DNA of 39,783 nt from Pseudomonadales bacterium (GTDB lineage Bacteria > Pseudomonadota > Gammaproteobacteria > Pseudomonadales > Azotimanducaceae). The notes beneath the pieces are model-generated. The model saw only the letters and a list, made by a program, of their open reading frames with translations. It did not search any database and was not told the origin of the DNA. Both the position numbers and the translations under genes were made by a program. The DNA lies in NCBI GenBank assembly GCA_023300545.1, contig JALZVT010000158.1:1-39783 (forward strand). Reading direction: 5' to 3'. Positions 1 to 8,909 of the stretch are shown piece by piece (positions within the stretch are counted from its first letter, which is position 1; the number at the start of each line of letters is the position of its first letter).

Positions 1-1
1 G

Positions 2-950
<949 letters not shown>

Positions 951-962
951 TGGAGGTAGAAC

Positions 963-1919
963 GTGAGTGAGTTGCTTGAGTTTGGTCGCAACGTACTGCG
1001 CCAGGAGGCTGAGGGTATTAGTCGGCTGGTGGAGGTGTTGGATGGAAGTTTTGACGCTGCGGCCCAACTGATGCTCAGCTGTCCGGGGCACGTTGTCGTG
1101 TCTGGCGTGGGTAAACCTTGGCTTATCGGTCAGAAAATAAGTGCGACCCTCGCAAGCACCGGCACGCCAAGTTTTGCGTTGCATCCCAGCGAAGCCATGC
1201 ATGGGGATTTGGGGCGACTGCGAGCACAAGACGTGGTGCTGCTGCTGTCTAATAGTGGTAGCAGTGAAGAGATTGTTCGGTTGTTGCCGGTGTTGAAGCG
1301 CATGGGGTGTTCGACTGTGGGCATTACCTCTGGGCTGACATCGCCGTTGGCGCAATCGGTAGAGGTTGTTTTGAACATGGGCAAGATCGACGAGGCCTGT
1401 CCAATTGGGATGGCGCCCAGTGTGTCAACAACTGTGTTGCTTGCCATGGGCGATGCGCTAGCGCTTGCGGTTATGAAGGCGCGCGCGTTTGGTCGCGAAG
1501 AATACGCCCGGTTTCACCCTGGAGGTGCTCTAGGCCGAAGCCTGATGCGAGTGTCAGAGATCATGCAGCCTCTTCATGAGACTCCTTGGGTTGAACGTGC
1601 GGCAACCGTTGCGGACGCTTTGAATTGCATTACGGTGCATAAGGCGGGGGCTGTATTTGTGTTGGAAAATGGTGTTTTGGCTGGCGTATTTACAGACGGC
1701 GATTTGCGGCGACATATCGGTGACGAGAGTTTGCTGTCGCAGTCAATTGGCGAGGTGATGACTCAAGGATGCCAATCGGTGGGGTCCCAGGTGCTCGCCT
1801 CTGAGGCGGTGAATACTATCCAGACATTTCGGATTGGCGAACTGCCGGTGGTGGATTCAGCGGGGCGGTTGGAAGGGCATGTGGCGTTGAAGGACCTGGT
1901 GTCGATGCACTTTGTGTAG
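963..1919 (+). CDS. kdsD: arabinose-5-phosphate isomerase (KpsF/GutQ/KdsD family)
   Basis: Interconverts D-ribulose 5-phosphate and D-arabinose 5-phosphate, supplying the substrate of KdsA. The 318-residue protein has the family layout: an N-terminal SIS sugar-isomerase domain (about residues 35-170, with VSGVGKPWLIGQKISATLASTGTPS, SNSGSSEE and the HPGGALG segment near 183) and two CBS domains (about 200-258 and 265-318, with FTDGDLRRH between them). Length is normal for KdsD/KpsF. The GTG start at 963 has GGAGG at 952-956. It follows kdsA closely and the two are probably co-transcribed. No haloacid-type Kdo-8-P phosphatase (kdsC) is visible next to it. Confidence 0.94.
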   Translation: MSELLEFGRNVLRQEAEGISRLVEVLDGSFDAAAQLMLSCPGHVVVSGVGKPWLIGQKISATLASTGTPSFALHPSEAMHGDLGRLRAQDVVLLLSNSGSSEEIVRLLPVLKRMGCSTVGITSGLTSPLAQSVEVVLNMGKIDEACPIGMAPSVSTTVLLAMGDALALAVMKARAFGREEYARFHPGGALGRSLMRVSEIMQPLHETPWVERAATVADALNCITVHKAGAVFVLENGVLAGVFTDGDLRRHIGDESLLSQSIGEVMTQGCQSVGSQVLASEAVNTIQTFRIGELPVVDSAGRLEGHVALKDLVSMHFV

Positions 1920-1995
1920 TGTCGTGCCGCGACCTGTCTTGTGCTTGTATTTGCTGTCCTGTTGATGATTTTTGAATGGGGATTCTGCTGCATCG

Positions 1996-2004
1996 TGCTA
2001 TTAT
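1996..2004 (+). promoter_or_regulatory. candidate extended -10 promoter of the tRNA gene
   Basis: TGCTATTAT carries a TGN extension directly before a TATTAT hexamer, ten bases upstream of the mature tRNA 5' end. The only -35-like hexamer, TTGAAT at 1972-1977, lies 21 bases away, which is too far, but extended -10 promoters need little -35 contact. Placement fits a start a few bases before the tRNA. Inferred by eye only. Confidence 0.35.
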
Positions 2005-2013
2005 TAAGGAGAA

Positions 2014-2090
2014 GGGCCTATAGCTCAGTTGGTTAGAGCCGTGGACTCATAATCCATTGGTCCCAGGTTCGAGTCCTGGTGGGCCCACCA
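2014..2090 (+). tRNA. tRNA with CAU anticodon, probably tRNA-Ile2 (lysidine-modified), otherwise elongator tRNA-Met
   Basis: A full cloverleaf of 77 bases can be drawn: acceptor GGGCCTA/TGGGCCC, D-arm GCTC/GAGC, anticodon stem GTGGA/TCCAT with loop CTCATAA (anticodon CAT at 2048-2050), T-arm CCAGG/CCTGG with loop TTCGAGT, then encoded ACCA. CAU can belong to Ile2, Met or fMet. The fully paired first base pair argues against fMet. C4-G69 and C5-G68 with A73 are features that TilS, the lysidine synthase, uses, and CTCATAA is the loop of E. coli tRNA-Ile2, although elongator Met has the same loop. The polysaccharide cluster begins directly downstream. Confidence 0.93.
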
Positions 2091-2176
2091 ACTCGCGATC
2101 ACTCGGGAGCCTGACTGACGGAGGTTGCTCCGGCAAGCGCGGATTCACGTCAAGCAAAGATGCGTCAGCATTGTCA

Positions 2177-2205
2177 AATTTGTCGATCAGCTTTTCGATC
2201 AAATT
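2177..2205 (+). other. imperfect inverted repeat between the tRNA and the FkbM gene
   Basis: AATTTG-TC-GATC and GATCAAATT can pair over nine bases with a two-base bulge and an eight-base AT-rich loop. It lies in the 158-base gap after the tRNA, which is otherwise without recognisable features apart from a short CGGAG/CTCCG hairpin near 2120-2134. No T-run follows, so a simple terminator is not supported. It could be an operator or an RNA hairpin in the leader of the next gene. Confidence 0.2.
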
Positions 2206-2248
2206 CCCGATGGTCGGATTCCCATATTCAGGTCAGATTGATAGCCTA

Positions 2249-3739
2249 ATGTTTGCGTCATACGCTCAAAATTTTGAAGATGTGATGCTCATGCGTGCGC
2301 TGCAAAATGTCGCCGAGGGCTACTACGTCGACATCGGTGCTAATGATCCAAAATTGGATTCGGTTAGTCTGGCCTTCTACGAGCGCGGTTGGAGTGGGAC
2401 TAATGTTGAGCCCGATCCGAGTTATGCGGAGAAACTGCGTCTTGAGCGGCCCCGGGATACCTTAGTTGAAGCAGCGATCGCCGGTGGCTCAAAAAGCGTT
2501 AAGTTGCACTTGTTTGCAGGCACTGGCCTTACCACTAGTTTGGACAAGTACGCTGAGCTCCATCACGAAGAGGGGCACAAATCTACAGAGATAGTTGTGC
2601 CAGCGCGCACTCTGGAATCCGTGTTTGCTGATATCGGTGCTCGCGACATCCACTGGTTAAAAATCGATGTCGAAGGCATGGAAGAAGATGTTCTCGACAG
2701 TTGGAAGCAACATTCTGCACGGCCTTGGATTGTCGTGGTGGAGGCAGTGAAGCCTAACTCAGCGACCCCGGATCATCAGCGCTGGGAAGCGAGCCTCCTC
2801 GAGCGAGGTTACGTCTTCGAGTATTCAGACGGCCTTAACAGATTCTACGTACACGAGAATCATGCCGCGCTGGGCGAGCATTTTAGTGCGGGTCCCAACC
2901 TGCACGATCGGTTTTATCTAACCCACAGATCGGGCTTTGTGCCTAATCTTAGCGGGGAAGACAGCATTGTCGCCGCGGAGCTTGAGTTGGAGCGTACTGC
3001 AGTTCTAGTCGCTAAAGCAGAGACGCAAGCGGCTGCGTTGAACGTTCAGGCGCTTCAGGTTCAGCTGGAGGAAAGTGCAGCGGCACATCACGCAGCTATT
3101 GAAGTGCTGAGCAACGAACTCAGAGCTGAAAAACATGCTGGTCTGGATTTGCAGCTGAGAGCGAGTGAACTACAGACAGAACTAGAACAATCAGTGCAAC
3201 GAGGTCACGAGCAAGCTGAACAGTTAGGTCAGTATGAGCGAGACGAGCGTGCCCTAAAGCAAAAACAAATTGATGTGCGACAAGCACATGGAAAAGTCAG
3301 CCAGAATCTGAAAGATAAAATCAACTCTTTGGAGTCAACCCTAAAGAAAGAACGCATCGCGCAAGCCGAAGTAAGCGAAGAGATGATCGAATTGCTTAGT
3401 GAGGCTGATACGGCAACCACTACAATTCACCAGCTGGAGCATGCTTTAGCCGAGAGCTCAGAACAAAGAGATGAGGCTGCATTTGAACTTAACAAACTGC
3501 ATCTCTCGACTTCCTGGCGGCTAACAGCACCAGTGCGAAGCGCGAGTATCCTTGCGCGAAAAGCGACTCACAGCTTCATTGCCCGGCCTGTTAATTTTCT
3601 CCGGCGAAGATTTGATTCTGTGAGTGTCTCGCCGCTAGCGGATGAAGTTCAGCAAACTCCGAGCGGAGGGAACCTTCATCTAACGCCGGACCCTGAGAAG
3701 CTCTTGGCATGGCAAGAACTTCTTCAGGCAGCGAAGTGA
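2249..3739 (+). CDS. FkbM-family methyltransferase with long C-terminal coiled coil
   Basis: Predicted cytoplasmic or membrane-associated SAM-dependent O-methyltransferase. Counting from ATG 2249 it has 496 residues. The FkbM domain (about 1-235) starts with SYAQNFEDVML, then YYVDIGAND (about 25-33, SAM motif I), NVEPDPSYAEKL and LKIDVEGMEEDVL (Asp140). Residues about 240-415 are rich in Glu, Gln, Ala and Leu with heptad spacing and few helix breakers, a long coiled coil. It ends with STSWRLTAPVR (about 420) and a basic amphipathic stretch, a tail I know from many O-antigen glycosyltransferases and methyltransferases. The frame is open back to 2057 but that overlaps the tRNA; ATG 2249 fits the family start, ATG 2210 is possible, and neither has a good ribosome site. 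Its stop overlaps the next gene (GTGA). A role in methylating the end of the polysaccharide is inference. Confidence 0.82.
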   Translation: MFASYAQNFEDVMLMRALQNVAEGYYVDIGANDPKLDSVSLAFYERGWSGTNVEPDPSYAEKLRLERPRDTLVEAAIAGGSKSVKLHLFAGTGLTTSLDKYAELHHEEGHKSTEIVVPARTLESVFADIGARDIHWLKIDVEGMEEDVLDSWKQHSARPWIVVVEAVKPNSATPDHQRWEASLLERGYVFEYSDGLNRFYVHENHAALGEHFSAGPNLHDRFYLTHRSGFVPNLSGEDSIVAAELELERTAVLVAKAETQAAALNVQALQVQLEESAAAHHAAIEVLSNELRAEKHAGLDLQLRASELQTELEQSVQRGHEQAEQLGQYERDERALKQKQIDVRQAHGKVSQNLKDKINSLESTLKKERIAQAEVSEEMIELLSEADTATTTIHQLEHALAESSEQRDEAAFELNKLHLSTSWRLTAPVRSASILARKATHSFIARPVNFLRRRFDSVSVSPLADEVQQTPSGGNLHLTPDPEKLLAWQELLQAAK

Positions 3740-6675
3740 GTAAGCGAGTGAAAGTTTGGTTCGATGGTCAGTGTTTCCAGACCGTGAGTTGTCGGCGTGG
3801 TATTGGTCGTTATGCGTATGAGTTAGTGAGTGCACTTGCGCGAAATCATCCGGAGATAGAGCCGCACATCTCCTTTAATGCACAGTTTCCCGGTGAGGCG
3901 CTTGCGGCCGCGGATACGCTTGCGGCAGTAATCCCTCGAGACCATATGCACGTGTGGCATGGCGTAGCGACAGGTGGCGAAACTACTGAAGGTAACAATG
4001 CCGAGCGCAGATTTAGTGAACTGGCACTTACCCACCACGTAAATTGTATCGCGCCCGACGTCGCGCTTAGTCTCAGCCCTTTCGAAGGTACACTGGATGT
4101 TGCGGTGCCACTCCTCGATTCCAGTCTTCTTCAGGCCCCATCTGTTGGCGTGTTTTATGACGCGATACCTTACCGGTTCAAAGATAAATACCTCCCGCAG
4201 AAGAAAGATAAGGATTACTACGAACGGCGCTTGCGGGCGTGTGGAGACTTTAAACTACTGCTATGTATCTCAGAGTTTTCTCTCGAAGAGCTAAAGAAGC
4301 TACTCCCGGAGTCCAAGGGTACCAATATTTCCGCCGGAATTTCGCCGCAATTCAAAGAGCTTCTGCAGAAGCGCGTTAAGCGTAGCCCCAGAGTAGCTGG
4401 AGACTACGTTCTCTACGTCGGTGGACTTGATTGGCGTAAGAATGTCTCTCTTGTTGTTGACGCGTTCGCAGAGTTACCCCTTGAGTTAAGTCGCGATCTG
4501 AAATTTGTGATTGCAGGCGATCACGATGCAGTACTCCTCGCGGAGTTGAAAGCACGATGGCGGCATCATGGGTTGAACGAGCAGGGAATAATCTCGCTTG
4601 GACATGTTTCCGATAGCGGGCTAGTGGATCTTTACGCAGATGCGCGACTACTAGTGCAACCTTCGCTTATGGAAGGGTTCGGGCTGACCGCGATTGAAGC
4701 GCTTATTTGCTGCACGCCGGTTGCGGCAGCTGATGCGGGAGCTTTGCCTGAGACAGTCGGCTCCAAAGACATGTTGTTCGACCCCACTTCGCCGAAGTCT
4801 CTGGCAGACTGTATTATGTCGCTTTCTCAGGATTCATCAGTTCGAGAGAAGGTGCTTCAGCATGGCTTAGCGCAAAGCGAGAAGTTTACTTGGGAGAGAA
4901 CTGCGGAGATTGTCGCCGAGGAGCTGGCCCGTGTTGCGAGTGAAAGCCACAGTACGTCGGCGGTATCGAAGGAAGAGCTAGATCTATACATTGCCCGCGA
5001 AGCGAACAAACTTAGGCTGAATTCGCGCCACGCCGCGACCGCACTCGCTCTTGCAGAACTGCCAAATCAAATCTCACCACGCTTGCTGATAGATGTTTCA
5101 ATTTCGGCGGTGTCTCCCGCTCATAGCGGTATCCAGCGTGTAGTACGGAAGATCACTTCAAACCTTGGGTGTAACGACAGCGCGAACAGCAAGCTCATCT
5201 TCAATGACGGCCGGCGAGAAAATGGTTGGATCGAATTGGATTCGGCGGAGTACCACAGGACGCCTCCGAAGAGTAAAGAGAATGTCACTGTTGGACCCAA
5301 AGACCATCTTCTAATGCTGGATAGCTCATGGAATCTGATCGAGGGCCATCTGCCACTGCTGTATGACGCGCGACTCCGCGGCGCGCAAGTAACATTTTGC
5401 ATATTTGACTTGATACCGCTCACAGCGTCAGCGTTTTGCGTGCAAGACATCACCAACTCTTATCGAAACTGGTTTCTAAAGGCGTTGGAAGTTGCGACTG
5501 GGTTCATCTGTATCTCGAAAGCCGTTGCCGATGAGCTGTTGGAACTTCTCGCGTTGATCGAGTTTCCGCGAGAGGTCGCTGTCGACTACTGGCGGCTTGG
5601 TGCTGATTTTAATACCAAAGTCGCAATCAAAAAACCATCGGCCAGCGATATGAGTGGCCGTGCCAAGGCCGGTGTGACCAGCCAGACAGATTTCTTGATG
5701 GTCGGCACCCTAGAGCCTAGAAAAGGTTACGCCCTGGCGCTGGATGCCTTTGAGGAGTTGTGGGCGAATGGCGGTGAAGTTTCGCTAACGATGGTTGGAC
5801 GGCCGGGCTGGTTCATTCATACGCTCAGCGAACGAATCAGAAAACACCCAGAGTTTGGGCGCAGACTCCATTGGTACGATGATGCAAGTGACGAAGAGCT
5901 GGACACTCTATACCAACGGTCGGATTGCCTTATCGCAGCGTCTTACGCCGAAGGTTTCGGGCTACCGATTGTTGAAGCTGGACAAATGGGCAAGCCGGTC
6001 ATCGCCAGCGATTTACCTGTGTTTCGCGAAGTTGCCGCTGGTGCTCGAAGCGTATCTTTCTTTAAAGCTGGTTCATCCAAGTCACTTGCAGTGACTGTTG
6101 ATGAGTATCAACGTGGTGGGGAGGCTGTCGAATTCGCGGCCTCGAAGGCATTTCCGTCTTGGCCAAGCTGGGAGGAGAGTGCGCAAGAGCTACTTGAGGT
6201 TGTTAGCGGCAGCCGCCCCTATAAAATGCATCAAGTGAAAACTGAAAAGACATTTTCTCATCCGGCTCAGCTTGGCAAGCTCTTGCACGATGACGCTCTA
6301 CCCGCCAAAAGCCGGAAGTTGGCGATCAGAGTTGTTGATGGCCCCTCCGATAACGATGAGCGATCTAGTCAGCGCTTTGTGGTTGAAGTGACCAATAAAT
6401 CAACTGTTCCTTGGTTTGGAACGGGGCCAATCTCGCTAAGTAATAGCGTCGCCTTGAGTTATCACCTGCTCACAATAGATGGTGCGGTGCTCCAATACGA
6501 AAACCCACGTACGGCAATACCTCTCACTCTGGGTCCAGGGTGCAGCACCTATCTTAGCGTGGAGATTCCAATAAAGTGGATAAGGCGAGGGGCAAGATTT
6601 GTCGAACTCGAGCTGGTCCAAGAAGGTCGCGCATGGTTCGGTAACTCACTACGGCTCGACTTGGGTGAGATGTGA
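3736..6675 (+). CDS. tandem GT4 glycosyltransferase with C-terminal beta-sandwich domain
   Basis: Two complete GT-B glycosyltransferases of family GT4 in one 979-residue chain. Domain 1 (about 1-420) shows GVFYDAIPYRF, LYVGGLDWRKN and EGFGLTAIEAL (Glu313). Domain 2 (about 450-855) shows GIQRVVRKI, FCIFDLIPL, MVGTLEPRKGY and EGFGLPIVEAG (Glu739). Each has the EX7E pair of retaining enzymes. The last 110 residues (LSYHLL near 908, LVQEGRAWFGN near 960) form a beta-rich module that I know as a tail of many polysaccharide-cluster proteins. The chosen start is GTG 3736, overlapping the previous stop as GTGA with AGG at 3726-3728; an in-frame ATG lies at 3709. By analogy with two-domain polymerases such as E. 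coli WbdA it may make the repeat unit with two linkages; donor and acceptor are not visible. Confidence 0.88.
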   Translation: MSKRVKVWFDGQCFQTVSCRRGIGRYAYELVSALARNHPEIEPHISFNAQFPGEALAAADTLAAVIPRDHMHVWHGVATGGETTEGNNAERRFSELALTHHVNCIAPDVALSLSPFEGTLDVAVPLLDSSLLQAPSVGVFYDAIPYRFKDKYLPQKKDKDYYERRLRACGDFKLLLCISEFSLEELKKLLPESKGTNISAGISPQFKELLQKRVKRSPRVAGDYVLYVGGLDWRKNVSLVVDAFAELPLELSRDLKFVIAGDHDAVLLAELKARWRHHGLNEQGIISLGHVSDSGLVDLYADARLLVQPSLMEGFGLTAIEALICCTPVAAADAGALPETVGSKDMLFDPTSPKSLADCIMSLSQDSSVREKVLQHGLAQSEKFTWERTAEIVAEELARVASESHSTSAVSKEELDLYIAREANKLRLNSRHAATALALAELPNQISPRLLIDVSISAVSPAHSGIQRVVRKITSNLGCNDSANSKLIFNDGRRENGWIELDSAEYHRTPPKSKENVTVGPKDHLLMLDSSWNLIEGHLPLLYDARLRGAQVTFCIFDLIPLTASAFCVQDITNSYRNWFLKALEVATGFICISKAVADELLELLALIEFPREVAVDYWRLGADFNTKVAIKKPSASDMSGRAKAGVTSQTDFLMVGTLEPRKGYALALDAFEELWANGGEVSLTMVGRPGWFIHTLSERIRKHPEFGRRLHWYDDASDEELDTLYQRSDCLIAASYAEGFGLPIVEAGQMGKPVIASDLPVFREVAAGARSVSFFKAGSSKSLAVTVDEYQRGGEAVEFAASKAFPSWPSWEESAQELLEVVSGSRPYKMHQVKTEKTFSHPAQLGKLLHDDALPAKSRKLAIRVVDGPSDNDERSSQRFVVEVTNKSTVPWFGTGPISLSNSVALSYHLLTIDGAVLQYENPRTAIPLTLGPGCSTYLSVEIPIKWIRRGARFVELELVQEGRAWFGNSLRLDLGEM

Positions 6676-6741
6676 TAAACCTCGTATCGCAGACCCAAGG
6701 TTAACAACCGTCTTCCGGCTTTTGCGCTTAACGGACTATTC

Positions 6742-7965
6742 CTATGCGACTTCTTCGATTTGAATTGTCGGCTCGTTCCAAAGGCAACCAACAAATAGCG
6801 GTCGGCTGGTGTTCATGACATTGAATAACAACGCTATATCAGTCCATTCGTAATTTGCAGTGAGGTGGGTGTCTTGGTCAACTAGCGCAGTTTGTATTGA
6901 GTAGCTGCCTACTCCAAAATCAGCATTGAACGAAATCTCAAAATTGTAGGTGGAGCCGGCGCGAAGCTGCTCAAGTACTTGTTTGGTGTGCCAGGTATTT
7001 GTGCCATACAAAACCTGGCCGAGGCGGTCTTTGATGCCATAGCCCAGCACCAGAGTCTCCAGATCTGAGTGTACTTTTACTCGAATATGTAGCGTCACAG
7101 CTTGGCCGACTTCCACAAATTCGATTGGATCGCCTTCTGTATTAGCAAGATAGATTTGCTCAACTCGCGCTTCGCCGGTTCCTGATCGAGTGCTGACTCT
7201 GCCATCGTCAAGTGTGCTCACTTCAACAGTGGCGTTTTCCTTTTCCGCAATTAGAGCATTGTAGAAATCCATTACCGCCTCAGGTTCGCCATCGTAAATC
7301 ACACTTCCTTGCTCCAACAGGATCGCTCGCGTACACAGTGCCTGAATAGAAGATCGATCGTGGGAAACGATAAGTAGTGTGGTGCCTTGTTCCTGAAATT
7401 GCCTGATTTTTTGGAAGCTCTTGTGCTGAAAGTAGGCATCGCCTACCGAAAGCGCTTCGTCCACTATGAGTATTCCCGGACGGCGCGCGGTGGCTAATGC
7501 GAATGCCACTCTCATCTGCATACCGCTGGAGCAGGTTCGCAAAGGTTTGTCAAAGTACTCGCCGATTTCTGCAAACGACTCGATATCAGGTAGATACTGC
7601 TCAATTTCTGACCCGGAGAAGCCGAGCAGGCCGGCTGAATGAATGACGTTCTGTCGCCCAGTGAGTTCAGCATTGAAGCCCATGCCGAGCTCCAATATCG
7701 CAGCCACGTCCCCCGCCAGGCTCACACTGCCTTCGGTTGGTACTATTGTGCCGGTAACCAGCTTCAGTAGTGTGCTTTTCCCGGCGCCATTCTGCCCAAC
7801 TATTCCAATCGCTTCGCCTGCTCCGACTTCAAACGACACGTGGCGCAATACCCAGGTTTCGGCGATTGGTTTTGTTGGCACTCCCAGCCAACCCGCAAAC
7901 CGATGCCATTCGCTGGCGTATTTGCGATAGGCCTTGCCTAGATCATGAACCCGAAGCAGCGTCAC
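6742..7965 (-). CDS. wzt: polysaccharide ABC exporter ATPase with C-terminal chain-recognition domain
   Basis: ATP-binding subunit that drives export of lipid-linked polysaccharide through Wzm. The nucleotide-binding domain (about 1-245) has Walker A GQNGAGKST (57-65), signature SSGMQMRVAFA, Walker B ILIVDEALSVGD and a switch histidine in VSHD. At 407 residues it is long: about 270-400 form the extra beta-rich Wzt C-terminal domain. In E. coli O8/O9a that domain binds the modified non-reducing end of the finished polymer, and exporters without it use other control. The GTG start at 7965 overlaps the wzm stop (GTGA), so the two are translationally coupled. It ends convergently with the tandem glycosyltransferase, 66 bases apart. 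Confidence 0.95.
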   Translation of the reverse strand: MTLLRVHDLGKAYRKYASEWHRFAGWLGVPTKPIAETWVLRHVSFEVGAGEAIGIVGQNGAGKSTLLKLVTGTIVPTEGSVSLAGDVAAILELGMGFNAELTGRQNVIHSAGLLGFSGSEIEQYLPDIESFAEIGEYFDKPLRTCSSGMQMRVAFALATARRPGILIVDEALSVGDAYFQHKSFQKIRQFQEQGTTLLIVSHDRSSIQALCTRAILLEQGSVIYDGEPEAVMDFYNALIAEKENATVEVSTLDDGRVSTRSGTGEARVEQIYLANTEGDPIEFVEVGQAVTLHIRVKVHSDLETLVLGYGIKDRLGQVLYGTNTWHTKQVLEQLRAGSTYNFEISFNADFGVGSYSIQTALVDQDTHLTANYEWTDIALLFNVMNTSRPLFVGCLWNEPTIQIEEVA

Positions 7966-8756
7966 AGAGCGTCAACTAATTCGGGGCTGGCCCGACGAAA
8001 CATCAGTAGGCTCAAGGCGCACAAAACGAATGCGGCAATGATCACTGTCGCCAGGCTCTCCAGATCGGGAGCGCGCCCATAGACGATCACCGAGTGGTAG
8101 GCCTCGACGATGTTGATCATCGGGTTGAATGCCAGCCATTCCCGATATTCTTCGGGAACAATATTTTTTGGGTAAACAATTGGTGTGAGCCAAAACATCA
8201 TCTGCAGTACCACGGGCACAATTTGACCAATATCGCGCACGAAGACGTTAAGCGTGCCCAGTATTAACCCCAGCCCCAAAGAAAGCATGACGACTAAGCC
8301 TGATAGAGGAATTAGCCACAATAACTGGAGAGTGAATTGTTGCCCAAGTACCCAAAAAATGGCCATTGCTACGAGCATCAAAATCAGATTGTTCGCGCCG
8401 CACACACCTGCCACGATGATCGGCAGGGTGATGCGCGGGAAATTCACCTGTTTCATGAGGTGGCCATGACCAACAAACAACCCGATAGAGCGACTCAGAA
8501 TATCACTGAACAGAGTCCATGCGATCAGCCCCGACAGAAGGTAAATGGCATATGCATAGGGGGAGTCGATGTCTGGGAGGCGTGCTGACAAAATTTTAGC
8601 GAGCACCAACGTGTAGATTGCTACCTGCGCCAACGGATGTAGCACCACCCACAATCCACCGAGCTTGCTGCGCACAAACTGGGTGAAAAGGTCGCGACGA
8701 ATAGAGCTCAGTAGAAACTGCCGGAATCGCCAGACCGCCTTGAACATCGTGATCAT
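7962..8756 (-). CDS. wzm: polysaccharide ABC exporter permease
   Basis: Inner-membrane permease of the ABC-2 type, 264 residues with about six membrane segments. Recognisable parts are the N-terminal FLLSSIRRDLFTQFVRSKLGGLWVVLHPLAQ, the conserved interfacial and first membrane region of Wzm/KpsM/TagG proteins, and FWLTPIVYP with VPEEYREWLAFNPMINIVEAYHSVI near the C-terminus. It forms the channel with Wzt for lipid-linked O-polysaccharide. Start ATG 8756 (or ATG 8747) has no clear ribosome site. It is the first gene of a wzm-wzt pair; the upstream 153 bases separate it from the next minus-strand gene and hold a TATAGT element at 8866-8871. Confidence 0.94.
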   Translation of the reverse strand: MITMFKAVWRFRQFLLSSIRRDLFTQFVRSKLGGLWVVLHPLAQVAIYTLVLAKILSARLPDIDSPYAYAIYLLSGLIAWTLFSDILSRSIGLFVGHGHLMKQVNFPRITLPIIVAGVCGANNLILMLVAMAIFWVLGQQFTLQLLWLIPLSGLVVMLSLGLGLILGTLNVFVRDIGQIVPVVLQMMFWLTPIVYPKNIVPEEYREWLAFNPMINIVEAYHSVIVYGRAPDLESLATVIIAAFVLCALSLLMFRRASPELVDAL

Positions 8757-8865
8757 TTAATCTGGACGTGCCGTTGGGGATGGGCGGACCCAATTGAGTG
8801 ATTTGTACGCATGGTGCGTCCGGGTTTGAGCTGCTCTTAGTGTATCAGCGGCCAGCATAAGGGGC

Positions 8866-8871
8866 ACTATA
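8866..8871 (-). promoter_or_regulatory. candidate -10 element upstream of wzm
   Basis: Read on the minus strand, TATAGTGC lies 110 bases before the wzm start. The same eight bases occur upstream of gmd and glyQS on the same strand. I see no convincing -35 hexamer at 16-18 bases, so the promoter call rests on the hexamer, the GC-rich discriminator and the repeated placement. Confidence 0.25.
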
Positions 8872-8909
8872 TTGCTCTCGTCGGTCATTGGCATCCGCGA
8901 CTGCACTGT

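Noticed and set aside
2066-2090. Possible attachment site formed by the tRNA 3' end
   Set aside because: No second copy of the 3' end and no integrase were seen anywhere in the window.
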